Positions 61,401 through 64,000 of a DNA stretch of 64,000 nucleotides are shown one piece after another. The notes under the pieces were generated by a model. It did not search any database, was not told the DNA's origin, and saw only the letters and a program-made list of their open reading frames with translations. The DNA is taken from NCBI GenBank assembly GCA_964016875.1, contig OZ024737.1:33853683-33917682 (forward strand), read 5' to 3'. Made by a program: the position numbers and the translations under genes. Position 1 is the first letter of the stretch. Every line of letters begins with the position of its first letter. The stretch comes from Fallopia convolvulus. Lineage: Eukaryota; Streptophyta; Magnoliopsida; Caryophyllales; Polygonaceae.

Positions 61401-63984
61401 GTAAGGGTAGGCTTCCCGCAGACAAAGAATGGAAACAGGAAACCAAAAAGGCCTTAAGGTTTGTTTAACACTTTAAACTTTCATCATTATAATATTGCTG
61501 AACTATTTGAAATAAGAAACTTTCAGGTCTTCAGGTTTGTTTAACACTTTAAACTTTTATCATTAGAATATTGCTGAGCTATTTGAAATAAGAAATATAT
61601 CAGCATGGCTTGAAGTAATTTAGCATATGAATTTATATCAAAATTTAGCATACAGATCTTGAGCAGGAAGTGGACCATTCATTTGTTTATCTAATATGTA
61701 TGCATATATTTCACTCTAGATTCTTTCTGAACTCGGGTTAAGCCGAACTAATACAGTTGGCCATGGTGCTTTGGTTTATCTATAATCAATCTGGAGCTGT
61801 GGATCTCTTCGTGTCATAGTTTTTACTTTTTAGAGCTCCCATACAAGTTCTATAAGCTCTTATTCCGCTGCTCTTCTTTAATGTCAATAAGCATTCTTGA
61901 TGTTCCAAATTCTGTATTGCTGCTCATTACCGCATGGCATCACCTTATCTCAAATGTTGACATTCCTAATGTTTGGTGATAAATACGGTCATGCATAAAG
62001 TGGCTCTCTCTTTTGGAATCTAACTTAAGGTATTTAATGTAATATATCATATCCATCATAGTTTCATCTTAGATGTTGTGTTACTTCTGTTCAGCAGTTC
62101 TTTCATCTGACACAAACTTCATCCTAGATGTAAAACTGTGCAATGTTTTTTATGGGTGAGAATTTATTGCCTAAGGTGTTTCTGTTCCTTGTAGGGGTGC
62201 AAGGCATACTTCTCATTATTGTAGATAACATGCTTCCTTAAGGAGTGTCTAATCAGAATTATGAAATTTGTCAGCTAATACTTACTGGTGCACTGACATG
62301 TTATCATCCATTTATTTTTTAATAGATAGTGCTTCCTTCTTTCCTTTTTCTGCTGACATAAAAAAAAAAATTTATTTTCCCGAGTATCAAATATTACTCG
62401 GCATAGATTCTGTGTGAGCTGGTTTGGTGTTTATCAGATGTGTCAATGCCATTACGTTTTTCACGTCGGTTTGCAGTTACTAGGCAGAAATATCGTACTC
62501 TACATTATGATTTCATGAATTAACCTGTTTAATGTTTACAGTGTTTGTTTCATTACATTGTGAGCATAGTTTCTAATTTTGATTGCAGTAGCATATCCAT
62601 GGAGTTTGATGATCTCAGTTCAAAGTCTAGTGAGGTGGATAAGGAGGTGAATTTACTTCAGATGAAAATCCAGGAAATTAATAGCAATCTGTCCAAACTT
62701 CAGAAAGACAAAGATTGTAAGTGAAATGGCATGCATGAATAAAGCATGCATGTTCTTACCATCAAGAGCATCATCATATACTCCTTAGTATTGAAAACAA
62801 GTTGCTGACGAGAAATCTTATTGGGCTTCAACTGTTTGACTGACTTTTTTTTCAGTGAACATGAGTTGAGATTTGTGATGACAAGTCCTGGAGCCTCATT
62901 TTGACAATTTTTTATTATTATCATAGGCTAGATTAGGTCTGTGGCATTAGTTTTTCAATTGGCAAGAAGTGATATACATGATGATTATGTGGTTCTCAGC
63001 CTAAATCTTCTAGATCTCCAACTTAATATGGGAGTGTTTTCTAGTACACTCCCGTATTAAGTGGGAGTGTTTTTCTAATACACTCCCATATTAAGTGAGA
63101 GTGTTTTTCTAATATATTCACATGGTTTTTTCTTTGTGGTGTCCATTTCTAGCTTGAATGATGTTGTGAGTATCTATGTGTAGACTTTTATATTCATCAA
63201 CTAACCAAGCTGATATCATCTTGCTAATATATATTAAATATATAGAGGCTAAGGGACCTCCTCATAATGCACAAAATATGTCTGCAGGACCTGCAAAACT
63301 ACTTTGTTTGTTGCTATGTGTTCAGGTTTGAATCATTACATTACATGTCAGTTATCTGTTTTTTGAGTGTTGGGTTGCTATACATAAAATTCCACCTGCA
63401 GGGTCCGTTTTTAATTACAAAGGACCAAAGGTGTCCTTGCTGATGTATAAGGATGTCCAGCTGTGATGTGCAAGAGGATCTTGCTCCTCTAATTATTTTA
63501 ATGTTTATTGCTCATGATTTTTTGTTTTTGCATAGTCAAGTGAACTTTTTCCTTGCTCTAGCCCCCTTTTAATCTCATAGAGTTTTTGCCGTAGTTCATT
63601 GGTCAATTTAGCTCCTACTCTTACTGCTTTGACTACAACATCTGTTTAAATTATGCAGCCAGGAAGAGGTCTATTGAATCTAAACTTCAATCCCTTAGTA
63701 GTCAGTCATGTAGTGTTGATTCATATATTCAAGAATTGGACACGGCTAAAGAAAAGCTTGAGCATCATAAAAGGTTTATATTTGATATACCTGCAAATAT
63801 ATGTACACTTGTGAACGTTTATGTTATTATCATTAATGCCCACAAATTTTGTAGGAGACACAACATGGCACGTGGCTTGATCGAAATGTTCGAACCCTTT
63901 GAAGAACTTGCACGTGAGAAACATAGTTGTCCATGCTGTGAGCGACCATTTTCTGCTGAAGAGGAAGATGAGTTTGTCAAAAAG
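55459..63984 (+). CDS. RAD50: DNA repair ATPase RAD50, N-terminal half to zinc hook (runs off right edge)
   Basis: Fifteen exons give 713 codons in one frame: 55459-55581, 55664-55750, 55850-56017, 56332-56507, 56829-56943, 57774-58002, 58164-58342, 58458-58628, 60660-60764, 60850-60957, 61041-61252, 61366-61458, 62589-62716, 63659-63773, 63855-63984. The protein starts MSTVDKMLIKGIRSFDPEN; Walker A is GPNGAGKT (residues 34-41). FVHQDEANWPL is the Q-loop region. From about residue 185 it is coiled coil, ending with the zinc hook CPCC in KHSCPCCERPF (about residue 695). RAD50 with MRE11 and NBS1 tethers and processes double-strand breaks in the nucleus. Full plant RAD50 is about 1316 residues, so the second coiled coil and Walker B lie outside. 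No break is visible in the coding sequence. Confidence 0.93.
57560..57670 (+). mobile_element. SINE 3' end in RAD50 intron 5
   Basis: GGGGGTAAGGGTGTGTACAT followed by CGACCCCCAGATCCCGCC, GAGGCGGG and ACTGGGTTGGTGTTGTTGTTG is the typical 3' half of the widespread plant Au/TS-type SINEs, with a GTT-repeat tail. The tRNA-like 5' half is not recognisable. Confidence 0.6.
59640..60450 (-). mobile_element. LINE fragment, antisense in RAD50 intron 8
   Basis: A minus-strand frame (60431-60138) shows the zinc-binding RT end of plant LINEs: WDELIWRGLQCKRWSVVTW, RLLSWGHMNDNTCVLCG, IEDNDHMCINCPF (CxxC...HxxxxC pattern). Further down (about 59880-59640) RGPRYVSDILIFFRAYSWF resembles the usual LINE 3' tail. 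RT and endonuclease are absent. It enlarges the intron (58629-60659) without touching splice sites. Confidence 0.65.
63021..63118. repeat. Inverted-repeat cluster in RAD50 intron 13
   Basis: ACTTAATATGGGAGTGT (63021-63037) is followed by ACACTCCCGTATTAAGT (63046-63062), then GGGAGTGTTTTTCTAATA and ACACTCCCATATTAAGT, then GAGAGTGTTTTTCTAATA. Arms can pair in more than one way. Confidence 0.8.
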
Positions 63985-64000
63985 GTTTGTAGTTCTTTGT

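Noticed and set aside
1..64000. CRISPR arrays, bacterial operons, phage genes
   Set aside because: All genes are intron-bearing plant types; the only regular array (9600-10815) is a minisatellite without unique spacers.

Overview
The window is plant nuclear DNA, most likely from a eudicot. The evidence is intron-rich genes with GT/AG borders, AT-rich intergenic DNA, plant-type protein families, and several plant transposable-element classes (Ty1/copia, Ty3/gypsy, Helitron, hAT and Harbinger MITEs, MULE, LINE, SINE). The sequence alone does not fix the species.

Four conserved single-copy-type genes form the backbone. (1) Positions 1-2201, minus strand: the 5' coding part of the METTL14-like m6A writer subunit MTB, running off the left edge. 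(2) 22013-29209, plus strand: a complete 18-exon mitochondrial type-I DnaJ (GFA2-like). (3) 30994-44601, minus strand: a complete UTP20-like ribosome-biogenesis gene of about 31 exons, convergent with the DnaJ gene. (4) 55459 to the right edge, plus strand: the first 15 coding exons of RAD50, from Walker A to the CPCC zinc hook. They are ordinary housekeeping genes for RNA modification, mitochondrial protein folding, rRNA maturation and DNA repair, with no sign of an operon-like link.

The rest is mobile DNA. Between MTB and the DnaJ gene lies a nested stack. A copia element (3392-17199, 5-bp target duplication CAAAG) carries a MITE and a small Helitron (3970-13883) in its left LTR. The Helitron carries a Ty3/gypsy element of Tat-like layout (LTRs 4301-5070 and 12861-13630, target duplication ATATA). 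The gypsy element lies on the minus strand (integrase at 10888-12154). Antisense to pol it carries an intron-containing accessory gene (6564-9277) with its own TATA box, plus a 24-unit minisatellite. The stack was then rearranged: 1478 bp spanning four element types is repeated 8560 bp downstream at near identity. Further right (18521-20713) is a second Helitron of the same family with a third Helitron inside it.

Between UTP20 and RAD50 (about 45.2-55.2 kb) are a decayed MULE transposase gene, a second inverted MULE fragment, a small copia element (50581-52727) and a Harbinger-type MITE about 245 bp before the RAD50 start codon. Introns of the DnaJ and UTP20 genes each hold a copy of one hAT-type MITE family, both with perfect 8-bp target duplications. 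RAD50 introns hold a SINE end and an antisense LINE fragment. The most unusual item is the antisense accessory gene of the gypsy element, with its palindrome-rich leader intron.
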